Assembly (NCBI RefSeq): GCF_022869165.1
Contig: NZ_CP094929.1
Coordinates: 1,054,001-1,118,000 of the forward strand
DNA: 64,000 nucleotides
DNA from: Sphaerochaeta associata
Lineage (GTDB): Bacteria; Spirochaetota; Spirochaetia; Sphaerochaetales; Sphaerochaetaceae
Direction of reading: 5' to 3'
Shown: positions 1-8,417 of the stretch, in pieces
Numbering within the stretch: the first letter of the stretch is position 1
Layout of the letters: each line of letters starts with the position of its first letter
The notes under the pieces: generated by a model
Database searches by the model: none
What the model was told of the DNA's origin: nothing
The model's input: the letters and a program-made list of their open reading frames with translations, nothing else
Translations under genes and position numbers: made by a program

Positions 1-1
1 A

Positions 2-376
2 TTCGGCCCTTGGTCGGCTTTCATTGCAGCCGGCTTGGGAACCGCCCTCGCCGATCTAATCAGCGGCTACGCCCAGTGGGCACCCATTTCGTTTGTGGTA
101 CATGGCGTGGAGGGTCTTTTGATTGCTCTCATCGTCCGCCGGCAGGGTGATAAGGAAGCCTCCCTGATTCGCAAGCTTTTTGCCGGACTTGTCTGTATTG
201 CAACCGTATCCCTTGGGTATTTTGCCCTCTCTTCACTGTTTATCAGCACAGTCAGTGTTGCGGCTGCGGAGATTCCCGGCAACATTGCACAGAGCGGTGT
301 GGGCTTTGTGCTCGGTTTAGGCGTAGCAAGCGCAGTAAAACGCGCATACCCGCCGGTACGTTCACTGGCTTGGTAG
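2..376 (+). CDS. ECF transporter S component (C-terminal part, 5' end outside window)
   Basis: The reading frame is already open at base 2, so the start lies upstream of the window. A TTG near base 35 is only an internal codon. What remains is about 124 residues of very hydrophobic protein with the motif order seen in PF07155-type ECF substrate-binding subunits: GPWSAF, then GLGTALADLISGY, then a WAPISFVVHGVEGL segment. Members are integral membrane proteins that bind a vitamin or precursor and dock onto an EcfA-EcfA'-EcfT module. The ligand cannot be read from this fragment. The gene ends 58 nt before guaA with no obvious terminator between them. Family assignment is fairly secure; substrate is unknown. 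Confidence 0.72.
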   Translation, partial: FGPWSAFIAAGLGTALADLISGYAQWAPISFVVHGVEGLLIALIVRRQGDKEASLIRKLFAGLVCIATVSLGYFALSSLFISTVSVAAAEIPGNIAQSGVGFVLGLGVASAVKRAYPPVRSLAW

Positions 377-434
377 CAATTCACTCAATTTTTCGCTATA
401 CTCGCAACAAATTTCCAACAAAGAGGAACGCAGC

Positions 435-1988
435 ATGCAACAATTCCCCCATGATACCATCGTAGTGCTCGACTTTGGTGCCCAATACAGCCAGTTGATA
501 GCACGCAGGGTGAGGGAGATGCACGTCTACAGCCAGATAGTCCCCTATACCACTAGTGCGGCGGAGCTCAAGGCAATGCAACCCAAAGGAATCATATTCT
601 CCGGCGGCCCGGCATCGGTGAGAACCGAAGGATCTCCTCGTCCGGACCAAGAGCTCTACTCATTGGGCATTCCCATTCTGGGCATTTGCTATGGGCTGCA
701 GGTCATGAGTGTTCAAAACGGGGGCTCGGTGGAGCGGCCCGATAAACGCGAATACGGATTTGCCGATTTAAAGATTCTAAATCATGATTCTCAGTTGTTG
801 AAGGGCATCTCCCAGAATTCAAGGCTCTGGATGAGCCATGGCGATTCGGTGAGTTCTCTTCCCAAAGGCTTCGAGCATACAGGCAGCACCGAAAACTGCA
901 CCTTTACAGTCGTTGAGAACAAGGAGAAGCAATTCTACGGTGTGCAGTTTCACCCCGAGGTCGTTCATACCGCTGAAGGGAAAACCTTCCTTGAGAACTT
1001 CGTCCTGGGTATTTGCAAGGCCCAGCCCAATTGGGACATGGGCTCCTTCATCGCAAGTGCGATTGAGGAAATTCGGGCCAAGGTGGGAGACAAGCAGGTG
1101 CTCTGCGGCCTGTCCGGTGGTGTTGACTCGGCTGTAGCCGCCGTCTTGATCCATAAGGCCATCGGCGACCAGCTTGTTTGCGTCTTTGTAAACAACGGTC
1201 TGTTGCGTAAAGGCGAGGCTGAGATGGTGCTCAAGCTTTTCAGGGACAACTATAAGATAAGGTTGCAGTATGCCGATGCACAGGAGGCCTTCCTCTCTGC
1301 TCTGAAGGGTGTGACCGAGCCTGAAGCCAAGAGAAAGATCATCGGCAAGGTTTTTGTCGATACCTTCTACAGCGAAGCCCGTAAGGCCGGCGAGATTTCA
1401 TTCCTTGCCCAAGGTACACTCTATCCTGATGTAATCGAGAGCAAGAGTCCCTCCGGTGGTCCTTCTGCAACGATTAAGAGCCATCACAATGTCGGAGGTC
1501 TTCCTGACGATCTCAAGTGGGACCTGTTGGAACCGCTTCGCGAGTTGTTCAAGGACGAGGTGCGTGCCTTGGGCCGTGAGCTTGGGCTTCCCGAAGTATT
1601 GGTAACCCGCCACCCCTTCCCGGGACCGGGTTTGGGTGTCCGTTGCGTCGGTGAGGTCACCAAGGAGCGCCTGGATACCCTGCGCGAAGTCGATGCCATC
1701 TTCATCGATGAGATCCGCAAAGCCGGTCTCTATCACGATATCTGGCAGGCTCTTGCATGCCTCCTGCCTGTCAAGAGCGTCGGAGTGCAGGGAGATGAAC
1801 GCACTTACGAGGAAGTCTGCTCGCTCAGGGCGGTAACCAGCGAGGATGCCATGACAGCCGACTGGTTCCGGTTCCCCCCGGATGTCCTGCAGCGCTCTGC
1901 AAGCAGAATCTGCAACGAGGTAGCCGGAGTAAACCGGGTGCTCTATGACATCACGAGTAAACCTCCCGGGACGATCGAGTGGGAGTAA
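435..1988 (+). CDS. guaA: GMP synthase (glutamine-hydrolysing)
   Basis: Full-length 517-residue GuaA, which converts XMP, glutamine and ATP to GMP in the cytoplasm as the last step of guanine nucleotide synthesis. The N-terminal class I amidotransferase domain shows the nucleophile Cys85 in GICYG and the His173/Glu175 pair in FHPEV. The ATP-pyrophosphatase domain starts near residue 200 with the PP-loop SGGVDS (227-232), and the C-terminal dimerisation domain ends in the typical PPGTIEWE. The ATG at 435 is preceded by GAGGAA at a normal distance. The gene ends at a strong bidirectional terminator shared with the convergent MATE gene. Confidence 0.98.
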   Translation: MQQFPHDTIVVLDFGAQYSQLIARRVREMHVYSQIVPYTTSAAELKAMQPKGIIFSGGPASVRTEGSPRPDQELYSLGIPILGICYGLQVMSVQNGGSVERPDKREYGFADLKILNHDSQLLKGISQNSRLWMSHGDSVSSLPKGFEHTGSTENCTFTVVENKEKQFYGVQFHPEVVHTAEGKTFLENFVLGICKAQPNWDMGSFIASAIEEIRAKVGDKQVLCGLSGGVDSAVAAVLIHKAIGDQLVCVFVNNGLLRKGEAEMVLKLFRDNYKIRLQYADAQEAFLSALKGVTEPEAKRKIIGKVFVDTFYSEARKAGEISFLAQGTLYPDVIESKSPSGGPSATIKSHHNVGGLPDDLKWDLLEPLRELFKDEVRALGRELGLPEVLVTRHPFPGPGLGVRCVGEVTKERLDTLREVDAIFIDEIRKAGLYHDIWQALACLLPVKSVGVQGDERTYEEVCSLRAVTSEDAMTADWFRFPPDVLQRSASRICNEVAGVNRVLYDITSKPPGTIEWE

Positions 1989-1992
1989 ACAA

Positions 1993-2033
1993 AGAAAGGC
2001 CCAACGTACTGAGGAAGTAGGTTGGGCCTTTCT
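1993..2033. terminator. Bidirectional intrinsic terminator between guaA and MATE gene
   Basis: A perfect 13-bp stem (1993-2005 with 2021-2033) surrounds a 15-nt loop. The stem ends in A-rich sequence on one side and T-rich on the other, so it can stop transcription from both convergent genes. Confidence 0.85.
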
Positions 2034-2034
2034 A

Positions 2035-3390
2035 TTACGCTGCCAGCGTCTTGATTTTCTTCACATATACCTTTCTGAAAAAGTAAATGGTGAGACCCAG
2101 TGAAGAAGTCTCAGCGATGATGAATGAATACCACAGCGCATCCAACCCGACGAAACGACCCAGCAGGTAGGCCGCCGGCAGCAGGAATATAAGCTGCCTG
2201 GTAACGCTGATGATCATGGAAATGTATCCATCGCCGGTTCCTTGGAAGAGGGCTCCCAATACAATGCAGAACCCTGCAGAGATGAAACACAGGCTGATGC
2301 GTTGCATGGCAACAACGCCTATGGCCATCATCTCATCGGTTGCATTGAACCAGCTCAGCAGGATGTGGGGGATGAATGTGAAGACGGCAAACCCGACGCT
2401 CATGATGGACAGTGATACGATGAGTCCCACTTTGACGGTACTGGTGATGCGCTTGGGTCTCTTCGCTCCATAGTTGTATCCAATGACAGGAATCATGCCG
2501 CTGTTCAGACCGAAAATCGGCATGAAAATAAATGATTGCAGTCGGAAATAGATGCCGAAAACTGCAACGGCGGAAGTTCCGAAACCGATGAGGATCTTAT
2601 TCAGGTTTGTAGTCAGAATGGTTCCGATCGCCTGCATGATGATTGATGGGAGCCCGACGGCGTAGATGTCCTTCACGGTTTTCTTTTCAAGACGGAACGA
2701 CGGCCGGTCGAGTACAATCTCCCGATTCTTTTTCACATAATATATGGCAAGGACAGCAGAGACATGCTGGGCGAATACAGTTGCAATGGCGGCTCCCAGC
2801 ACTCCCATGCGTGGGAAGCCGAAGAGGCCGAAGATGAGAATCGGGTCGAGGATGATGTTGACGATCGCCCCGGTGCCTTGGATGATCATGGGATGGAAGG
2901 TATCCCCGGTACCCTGCAGGATGCGCTCACAGGTGATATCGATGAAGATTCCCAAGCTAAAGAAGAGACAAATTGCACTGTATTGCGTTCCCATCCTGAT
3001 CAGTTCGGGGTCGCTGGAAAAGAAGCTGATGAAAGCCTTGGTGAAGAAGAGACCGATTATCGCAAAGAACACCCAGCTGATCAACGAGAGGGTCAGCCCG
3101 TTGCCTGCAGCTTTCTTTGCCGCCTCCAAATCCCTTGCACCGAGTTTCCTGGACAATAGGGAATTGACTCCGATTGATGTTCCAACACTGACGGCGATCA
3201 ACAGGTTCTGCAGCGGAAACGCCAAGGTGACTGCTGTCAATGCAGTCTGGCTGTAATGAGATACAAACATGCTGTCCACTATGTTGTAAAACGCTTGGAC
3301 AAGCATGCTGAGCATGACGGGAAATGACATGGACAGGACGAGTGATGGGATGGGTTTCACTCCCATTTTATTTTCTTGCAAGGCTTGCAT
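2035..3390 (-). CDS. MATE family multidrug/metabolite exporter
   Basis: A 451-residue polytopic inner-membrane protein with about 12 hydrophobic segments arranged as two repeats. The MATE signature is seen in the N-terminal SMSFPVMLSMLVQAFYNIVD stretch, SVGTSIGVNSLLSRKLGA, and PIFGLNSGMIPVIGYNYGA. MATE proteins export cationic drugs or metabolites in exchange for Na+ or H+. The ATG at 3390 has AAGGA about seven bases upstream on the minus strand; a second in-frame ATG at 3366 is less well placed. The gene is convergent with guaA and follows an MFS gene in the same orientation after 77 nt. Substrate is unknown. Confidence 0.92.
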   Translation of the reverse strand: MQALQENKMGVKPIPSLVLSMSFPVMLSMLVQAFYNIVDSMFVSHYSQTALTAVTLAFPLQNLLIAVSVGTSIGVNSLLSRKLGARDLEAAKKAAGNGLTLSLISWVFFAIIGLFFTKAFISFFSSDPELIRMGTQYSAICLFFSLGIFIDITCERILQGTGDTFHPMIIQGTGAIVNIILDPILIFGLFGFPRMGVLGAAIATVFAQHVSAVLAIYYVKKNREIVLDRPSFRLEKKTVKDIYAVGLPSIIMQAIGTILTTNLNKILIGFGTSAVAVFGIYFRLQSFIFMPIFGLNSGMIPVIGYNYGAKRPKRITSTVKVGLIVSLSIMSVGFAVFTFIPHILLSWFNATDEMMAIGVVAMQRISLCFISAGFCIVLGALFQGTGDGYISMIISVTRQLIFLLPAAYLLGRFVGLDALWYSFIIAETSSLGLTIYFFRKVYVKKIKTLAA

Positions 3391-3467
3391 GGGTTTTCCT
3401 TATTCTCCGAGGTATCAGAGAGTGTAGTCATATCACAGCCGCCTTATATAGTAAAGCATTCCAGGAA

Positions 3468-4748
3468 TTACTGGTTCTTCAGGAACGCCTCAATTTCTGC
3501 CTGACCCTTTGTTTCGTCCACACGCTTGAGCAGGATGAATCCCAAAGCAAAAAGAGCAACAAGACTCACGATGCCTGAGCGGACATTTCCCGTGACCAAG
3601 GTCACAACTCCCATAAGCAGCGGACCGATGATGGCGGCAAATTTTCCAAGCATATTGAAGAAACCGAAGAACTCTGCAGAGCGCTCCTTTGGGATGAGAC
3701 GGGTATAGTATGAACGGGAGAGGGCCTGGATGCCGCCCTGAAAGAGACCGATAATCACCGCCAGCAGGTAGAAGTGAAGAGGGGTGGTCATGAAGTAACC
3801 GAGGACGGCGATGATGGTATAGGCGCCTATGGCGACTTGGAGGGCTTTCTTGACTCCGATCCTGTTGCCGAAAGCCGAGTAGAGCAACGCGGAGGGAAAT
3901 GCGACGAACTGGGTGATCAACAAGGCGATGATCAGCGACTCGCTGGGGAAATTAAGGCTGGTGCCGTAGTTGACGGCCATCCTGATGATGGTGTCCACCC
4001 CATCGATGTAGAGCCAATATGCCGCCAGAAAGAGTGCGATGGTTTTCAGCTGTCTGAAACTGCGAACGGTGTTGATGGTAATCCCCAGGCCTTTTTCAAC
4101 AGCCTGTCGCACTCCCATTGGCTCTAGGGGCTTCTCTTCCTTCACGAGAAAGATCAGGGGCAGCGTGAAGGCTGTCCACCAGATGCCTACGATGACAAAG
4201 CAAGCCTTGATTGCGCTTTCCTGGCTGGAGAACCCGAACCATGAGGGGTTGAGGTACATCAGGACGTTTACCAAAAAGAGCAGTCCGCCTCCTATGTAGC
4301 CCAGGCTGTATCCTAGTGATGAGACATAGTCCACTTTCTTTTCAGAGGCTACAAAGGGGAGCAGCGCATCGTAGAAGGTATTGGCTCCGCTGAAACCCAC
4401 CACTGCAAGCGAGTAGAAGAGGACCGCCATGGGCCAGTTGCCCATCTGCAGGACATAGAGGCTCGCCGTCATCACCGACCCGAGGAGGGCGAAGAAGGCA
4501 AGCAATCGTTTCTTGTAACTTCCCCAGTCTGCTATGGCCCCCAGAAAAGGTGCCAACAAGGCGACAATGAGAGAACCAAGTGAGTTGGCGACCCCCAAAT
4601 AGAAGGTACCCTGTTCACTGCTGGCCCCCACCGCCCAATAGGCACTGAAAAAAACAGGAAAGAAGCCTGCCATGACCGTGGTTGCAAAGGCACTGTTCGC
4701 CCAATCGTAACAAGCCCAAGCCAAAATTGAACGTTTTGAGTCCTGCAT
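3468..4748 (-). CDS. MFS transporter, UMF1/Atg22-like family
   Basis: A 426-residue protein with 12 predicted membrane helices. It opens with KRSILAWACYDWANSAFATTV, the hallmark of the UMF1 (PF11700, vacuole effluxer Atg22-like) branch of the major facilitator superfamily, and has the loop motif GAIADWGSYKKR after helix 3. Related bacterial proteins are presumed exporters of amino acids or similar small molecules; the substrate here is unknown. It is transcribed in the same direction as the MATE gene. The next gene, aspartate kinase, is divergent. Confidence 0.88.
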   Translation of the reverse strand: MQDSKRSILAWACYDWANSAFATTVMAGFFPVFFSAYWAVGASSEQGTFYLGVANSLGSLIVALLAPFLGAIADWGSYKKRLLAFFALLGSVMTASLYVLQMGNWPMAVLFYSLAVVGFSGANTFYDALLPFVASEKKVDYVSSLGYSLGYIGGGLLFLVNVLMYLNPSWFGFSSQESAIKACFVIVGIWWTAFTLPLIFLVKEEKPLEPMGVRQAVEKGLGITINTVRSFRQLKTIALFLAAYWLYIDGVDTIIRMAVNYGTSLNFPSESLIIALLITQFVAFPSALLYSAFGNRIGVKKALQVAIGAYTIIAVLGYFMTTPLHFYLLAVIIGLFQGGIQALSRSYYTRLIPKERSAEFFGFFNMLGKFAAIIGPLLMGVVTLVTGNVRSGIVSLVALFALGFILLKRVDETKGQAEIEAFLKNQ

Positions 4749-4808
4749 GATTTCCTCTTGTACGTAGAGTAGCAGTGAACAGGCTTTCTGTCATGCATTT
4801 TCTCACAC

Positions 4809-4837
4809 TTGCACAACAGGCTATCCTTCAATACAAT
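4809..4837 (+). promoter_or_regulatory. Candidate sigma-70 promoter of aspartate kinase
   Basis: TTGCAC (4809-4814), a 17-bp spacer and TACAAT (4832-4837) lie about 40 bp ahead of the ATG. The layout implies a short leader with no room for a lysine riboswitch. Confidence 0.55.
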
Positions 4838-4876
4838 ACGCACTTAGATATCTCTATAAGGTGGGAGGTTACCCCC

Positions 4877-6184
4877 ATGATCGTGTGTAAATTCGGTGGA
4901 AGTTCGGTTGCTGAAGCCAAGCAAATACAGAAAGTCAAATCAATCATTGATGCTGACCCAGATAGACAAATAGTGATTGTTTCCGCACCTGGTAAGCGGA
5001 ACAAGGATGACGAGAAAGTCACCGACATGCTCTACAACTGCAACTCCATGGTGCAGCAGGGCCAGTCTTGTCGCGAACTGTTCAAGAAAGTCGCCAATCG
5101 CTATACCAACATCCTCAGTGAACTGGGAATGGCCCAAAAGCCCTTTCTTCCGATTTTGGATGAAGTACGGCAGATGATCGATGCAGGCCATGGGGCGGAA
5201 TATGCCGCCAGTCGCGGCGAGTACTTGTGCGCCCGTATGGTTGCCGCATATTTCGGCTGGACCTTTCTCGATACCGATCCGCTTATCGTCATCAAGGATG
5301 ATGGAACCGTTCATGAGGACACCTACACAAATCTGAAAAAAGTCCTGAAGAAGGGCGAGAAGTATATTGTACCCGGATTCTATGGCTGCAGCACTGAAGG
5401 GAAGGTTAAAACGTTCAGCAGAGGTGGTTCTGATATCACCGGAGCAATCCTCAGCCATGCAGCGGATGCCGATATCTACGAGAACTGGACCGATGTAAGC
5501 GGTGTATTCAGTGTCGATCCCCGGTTGGTCAAGGATGCGAAGGTCATCAAGACCATGACATATCGCGAAGTCCGTGAGCTTGCCGGTGTTGGAGCAGGTG
5601 TATTCCATGAAGAAGCCATTGCACCGGTTATCGCCGCCAAGATTCCCATCAATGTGAAGAATACCAATGCACCGATGGACGACGGGACGATGATCGTGGG
5701 CAGCCGTGAGATTGATGGGCACCCTCTGGCCGGCGTTTCCGCCAAGAGCGGATACAGCCGCCTCACCCTGCGTAAGCTCATGCTTTTCAAGAGTACCGGT
5801 ATCAGGCATGCCTTGCTTACCATGTTGCATATCTTCGGGGTTCGTCCTTCCTTTTCCATGTTCGGTGTAGACAGCATTGTCTGGTTCTTTGAATCCACCC
5901 AAGCCAGCGAGAGCGTACTCAACGCGATGTGTATCCGTATCAAGAGCGAGTTTAGCCTGGACTCCATCGAAGTCGACCATGGTCATGCCGTGGTAGGTAT
6001 TGTCGGTGCGGGTGTCATGCAGGAGACCGATTTGATTGCAAAGAGTACAACAGCCTTGGCTGAAGCAAAAATCAAGCTGAACTTCTATAATTACGGCTCG
6101 TCCGATACATCCATTTTACTGGGAGTACATGCTTCGCAGGCTCAGGATGCTGTGAAGTGTCTCTATCACGCCTTATTCGAATAA
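4877..6184 (+). CDS. lysC: Aspartate kinase
   Basis: Monofunctional aspartokinase of 435 residues that phosphorylates aspartate, the first step toward lysine, threonine and methionine. The kinase domain begins at once with KFGGSSVA (residues 5-12), followed by FSRGGSDITGA in the catalytic core. The C-terminal third after about residue 300 has the length and spacing of a tandem ACT regulatory region. The open frame extends upstream to 4775, but the ATG at 4877 has GGGAGG in place and starts exactly where the family starts. There is no fused homoserine dehydrogenase. The allosteric effector cannot be told from sequence. Confidence 0.93.
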   Translation: MIVCKFGGSSVAEAKQIQKVKSIIDADPDRQIVIVSAPGKRNKDDEKVTDMLYNCNSMVQQGQSCRELFKKVANRYTNILSELGMAQKPFLPILDEVRQMIDAGHGAEYAASRGEYLCARMVAAYFGWTFLDTDPLIVIKDDGTVHEDTYTNLKKVLKKGEKYIVPGFYGCSTEGKVKTFSRGGSDITGAILSHAADADIYENWTDVSGVFSVDPRLVKDAKVIKTMTYREVRELAGVGAGVFHEEAIAPVIAAKIPINVKNTNAPMDDGTMIVGSREIDGHPLAGVSAKSGYSRLTLRKLMLFKSTGIRHALLTMLHIFGVRPSFSMFGVDSIVWFFESTQASESVLNAMCIRIKSEFSLDSIEVDHGHAVVGIVGAGVMQETDLIAKSTTALAEAKIKLNFYNYGSSDTSILLGVHASQAQDAVKCLYHALFE

Positions 6185-6208
6185 CACAGACGTTCTTTTT
6201 CTTTGCAG

Positions 6209-6235
6209 CCCTCCCCATAACGGAGGGTTTCTTTC
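6209..6235 (+). terminator. Intrinsic terminator after lysC
   Basis: CCCTCC (6209-6214) pairs with GGAGGG (6222-6227) around a 7-nt loop and is followed by TTTCTTTCT. Confidence 0.75.
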
Positions 6236-6305
6236 TCGGTATGTAGTAAGCGAAAAGGAAAACTATTTATACCATTCCTAAAATGGAATATATAGATTAT
6301 ATGGA

Positions 6306-6335
6306 TTGACATTGCTTCTTTCTGTTTTCTATCGT
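6306..6335 (+). promoter_or_regulatory. Candidate promoter of the UPF0316 gene
   Basis: TTGACA at 6306-6311, an 18-bp spacer and TATCGT at 6330-6335, about 55 bp upstream of the start codon. Confidence 0.45.
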
Positions 6336-6391
6336 ATGGTGTCAAGACGGACAGCTGTTCCATCTCCATTATATATATTGAGGGTAGGCTT

Positions 6392-6901
6392 ATGTTTACC
6401 AATGAATCTCTGATGTTGGCCTTGGTCATTTTTGCAGCCAGGGTGGTTGATGTTTCCCTCGGCACCATTCGTCATGCAATGATAGTACGTGGGAAACGCT
6501 TCATAACGTTCTGTATTGCTTTTCTTGAGTCGTTGGTCTGGGTGTTCGCCGTGTCGAAAGTACTCAGCGACCTTTCTGAACCCATGACGGCTTTAGCTTT
6601 TGCCTTGGGCTTTGCTACCGGGACTTTTGTCGGCATGACCATTGAGAATCTGCTGAAGATCGGCGATCAGGTGGTCAAGGTGTTCTCCAGCAAGGGAAAG
6701 GAAGTTGCCGCCTTGCTCAGGGATGCAGGCTTTCGGGTCACCGAGTTCGAGGGACGTGGTCGCGATGGACAGGTGATTCTTCTCTTTGTCCAGGTGCGTC
6801 GAAGGGATGCAAAGAAAGTACTGCAGACGGCTCGCAGCTTCGATAAGAATTGCTACTTGGTCATCGAGGATATTCGCTGGAGGCAGAACGCATTGCTGTA
6901 A
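6392..6901 (+). CDS. UPF0316/DUF2179 membrane protein
   Basis: A 169-residue protein with three hydrophobic segments in the first 90 residues and a soluble C-terminal domain of about 75 residues (from GDQVVKVFSSKGKE to the end), matching UPF0316 proteins with DUF5698 plus DUF2179. The DVSLGTIRHAMIVRG segment near the N terminus is characteristic. The function of the family is unknown; the DUF2179 domain folds like a small ligand-sensing ferredoxin-like module. The start at 6392 follows GAGGGTAG at a suitable distance. It stands alone between a terminator and a 300-nt gap. Confidence 0.85.
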   Translation: MFTNESLMLALVIFAARVVDVSLGTIRHAMIVRGKRFITFCIAFLESLVWVFAVSKVLSDLSEPMTALAFALGFATGTFVGMTIENLLKIGDQVVKVFSSKGKEVAALLRDAGFRVTEFEGRGRDGQVILLFVQVRRRDAKKVLQTARSFDKNCYLVIEDIRWRQNALL

Positions 6902-7095
6902 ATTAAATGGCAAGGTACGCCGCTTGGGGCCGTTCGGCCCCGACAGGCGGCTGATAGTCGTGTTATCTATCGTCCTCCAATGCTGGACTGTTCATTGATT
7001 TGGGTTGTCGAAATGCCGCTAAAAGAAGTAACGTTACCGCAGATGTCAGTCCTTCTTTCTTTCATATTCACGCAAGAAACACGCTATAAAAAAGC

Positions 7096-7124
7096 TTGAC
7101 GGCTCATTTTACCGATGATAGAGT
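7096..7124 (+). promoter_or_regulatory. Candidate promoter of the chvE operon
   Basis: TTGACG (7096-7101), a 17-bp spacer and TAGAGT (7119-7124). The operator at 7162-7179 would lie about 30-50 bp downstream of the start point. Confidence 0.45.
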
Positions 7125-7161
7125 TAGTTGAACATCTTTTTGATGTGTTTGTTTTCATATG

Positions 7162-7179
7162 TGCGTTAACGATAACGCA
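7162..7179. promoter_or_regulatory. LacI-family-type operator upstream of chvE
   Basis: An 18-bp inverted repeat centred on CG (TGCGTTAAC/GATAACGCA, one mismatched pair) ends 22 nt before the chvE start. A central CpG flanked by A/T and then G/C is the usual layout of LacI/GalR-family operators. No such regulator gene is in the window. Confidence 0.6.
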
Positions 7180-7201
7180 TTAAGCTTAAAGGAGGCTGTG
7201 T

Positions 7202-8299
7202 ATGAAAAAGTTGCTAGTAGTGGGATTGGTCCTGTTATACGCAATGACCACGGTTTTCGCAGCAGGTGCTGCCGAAAGCTCATCCGCGAAGGGGATGATT
7301 GGTGTCGTAATGCCCACCAGGTCTGAAGAGCGTTGGAACAAGGATGGCGCGGCAGTCAAGTCCGGATTGGAGGCTCTCGGGTACAAGGTTGACCTGCAGT
7401 TCTCTGACGACGATATTCCCACCCAGGTTCGCCAGATTGAAGATCTGATCACCAAGAATGCAAAGGTGCTCGTCATCGCTTCGATTGACGGCGTTGCCTT
7501 GAGCGATGTACTTGCGAAAGCAGCGGATGCAAAAATTCCTGTAATCGCTTACGACCGCTTGATCATGAAATCGCCGAACGTTGACTACTATCTGTCATTC
7601 GACAACTATGCCGTCGGCCAGCAGATGGGTGACATTCTTATTAAAGGAATGAACCTTGATAATCCGAAGAAGAAGCCGCTTTTGATCGAACTGTTCGGTG
7701 GCTCTCCCGACGACAACAATGCGTATAAGTTCTATGACGGCGCCATGGATAGGCTCAAGCCCTATTTTGACAACGGAACGCTCAAGATCGGTTCCGGCCA
7801 GAAGGGTATGGATACTGTTGGAACGCTGCGCTGGAGCAATGAGTTGGCTATGTCCAGAATGGAAAATCTTCTTTCTGCGCATTACACCAATCAGACCCTC
7901 GATGGAATTCTCTCCCCCTACGATCCTATCAGCCTTTCAACGCTTGAAGCTTGTAAGGCCGTCGGATACGGCACGGCAGGCAAGCCGCTGCCGGTCGTCG
8001 GTGGACAGGACTGTATCGTTGCCTCTTGTAAGTCGATTCTTGCAGGCGAACAGTATGCTACCGTACTCAAGGATACCCGCGTACTTGGTCAGGCGACCGT
8101 CGAACTCGTAGACACAATCATGCGCGGTCAGGTTCCCCAGGGTCTCGATACCACCAGTTACAACAACGACTCCATCAAGAACGGTAAACCGTATATCGTT
8201 CCCTCCGTTCTCTTGAAGTCTGTGATCGTTACGAAGGACAACCTGAAGGCTGAAGTGGTCGATACCGGCTACCATACCGCCGCTGAGGTTGGACTCTAA
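7202..8299 (+). CDS. chvE: Periplasmic sugar-binding protein, ChvE type
   Basis: A 365-residue substrate-binding protein with a signal peptide ending near VFA-AG (about residue 20). It follows ChvE of Agrobacterium closely: IGVVMPT at the start of the mature protein, DDDIPTQVRQIEDL, VLVIASIDGVALSDVL, IAYDRLI, ELFGGSPDDNNA, MDTVGTLRW and GQDCIVASCKSILAGEQY. ChvE binds aldoses such as glucose, galactose, arabinose and xylose and hands them to the GguAB transporter. AAAGGAGG precedes the ATG at 7202. The ATPase and permease follow in the order chvE-gguA-gguB. There is no lipobox cysteine, so a soluble periplasmic form is expected. Confidence 0.93.
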   Translation: MKKLLVVGLVLLYAMTTVFAAGAAESSSAKGMIGVVMPTRSEERWNKDGAAVKSGLEALGYKVDLQFSDDDIPTQVRQIEDLITKNAKVLVIASIDGVALSDVLAKAADAKIPVIAYDRLIMKSPNVDYYLSFDNYAVGQQMGDILIKGMNLDNPKKKPLLIELFGGSPDDNNAYKFYDGAMDRLKPYFDNGTLKIGSGQKGMDTVGTLRWSNELAMSRMENLLSAHYTNQTLDGILSPYDPISLSTLEACKAVGYGTAGKPLPVVGGQDCIVASCKSILAGEQYATVLKDTRVLGQATVELVDTIMRGQVPQGLDTTSYNNDSIKNGKPYIVPSVLLKSVIVTKDNLKAEVVDTGYHTAAEVGL

Positions 8300-8308
8300 G
8301 ACTAAGTA

Positions 8309-8332
8309 TCCGGCTTCAGCATAGAAGCCGGA
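8309..8332 (+). other. Intercistronic hairpin between chvE and gguA
   Basis: TCCGGCTTC (8309-8317) pairs perfectly with GAAGCCGGA (8324-8332) around a 6-nt loop just after the chvE stop. No T-tract follows, so it looks like an mRNA-stabilising or attenuating element rather than a full terminator. Confidence 0.7.
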
Positions 8333-8417
8333 ATTGCATCGCATGATCGCGAACCCGGTACCATCTGCCTGCGGCTGAGTTGGAATCGGGTTCCGGTCTG
8401 TATTTCGGGGGACCTGT

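Larger units (their letters stand above)
6902..7201. other. Intergenic region with hairpin and regulatory sites, no gene
   Basis: No coding frame is supported here. It holds a GC-rich bulged hairpin (outer GCCGC/GCGGC arms at 6919-6923 and 6947-6951, inner GGGGCC/GGCCCC) without a T-tract just after the UPF0316 stop, a 10-bp palindrome at 7028-7037, a candidate promoter and the 18-bp operator listed separately. Confidence 0.6.

Noticed and set aside
4749-4876. Lysine riboswitch upstream of aspartate kinase
   Set aside because: The predicted leader is only about 35 nt, too short for the roughly 170-nt element.
4940-5986. 348-codon open frame on the minus strand across the aspartate kinase gene
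   Set aside because: It lies fully inside a gene with clear kinase motifs, shows no recognisable domain and has no ribosome site.
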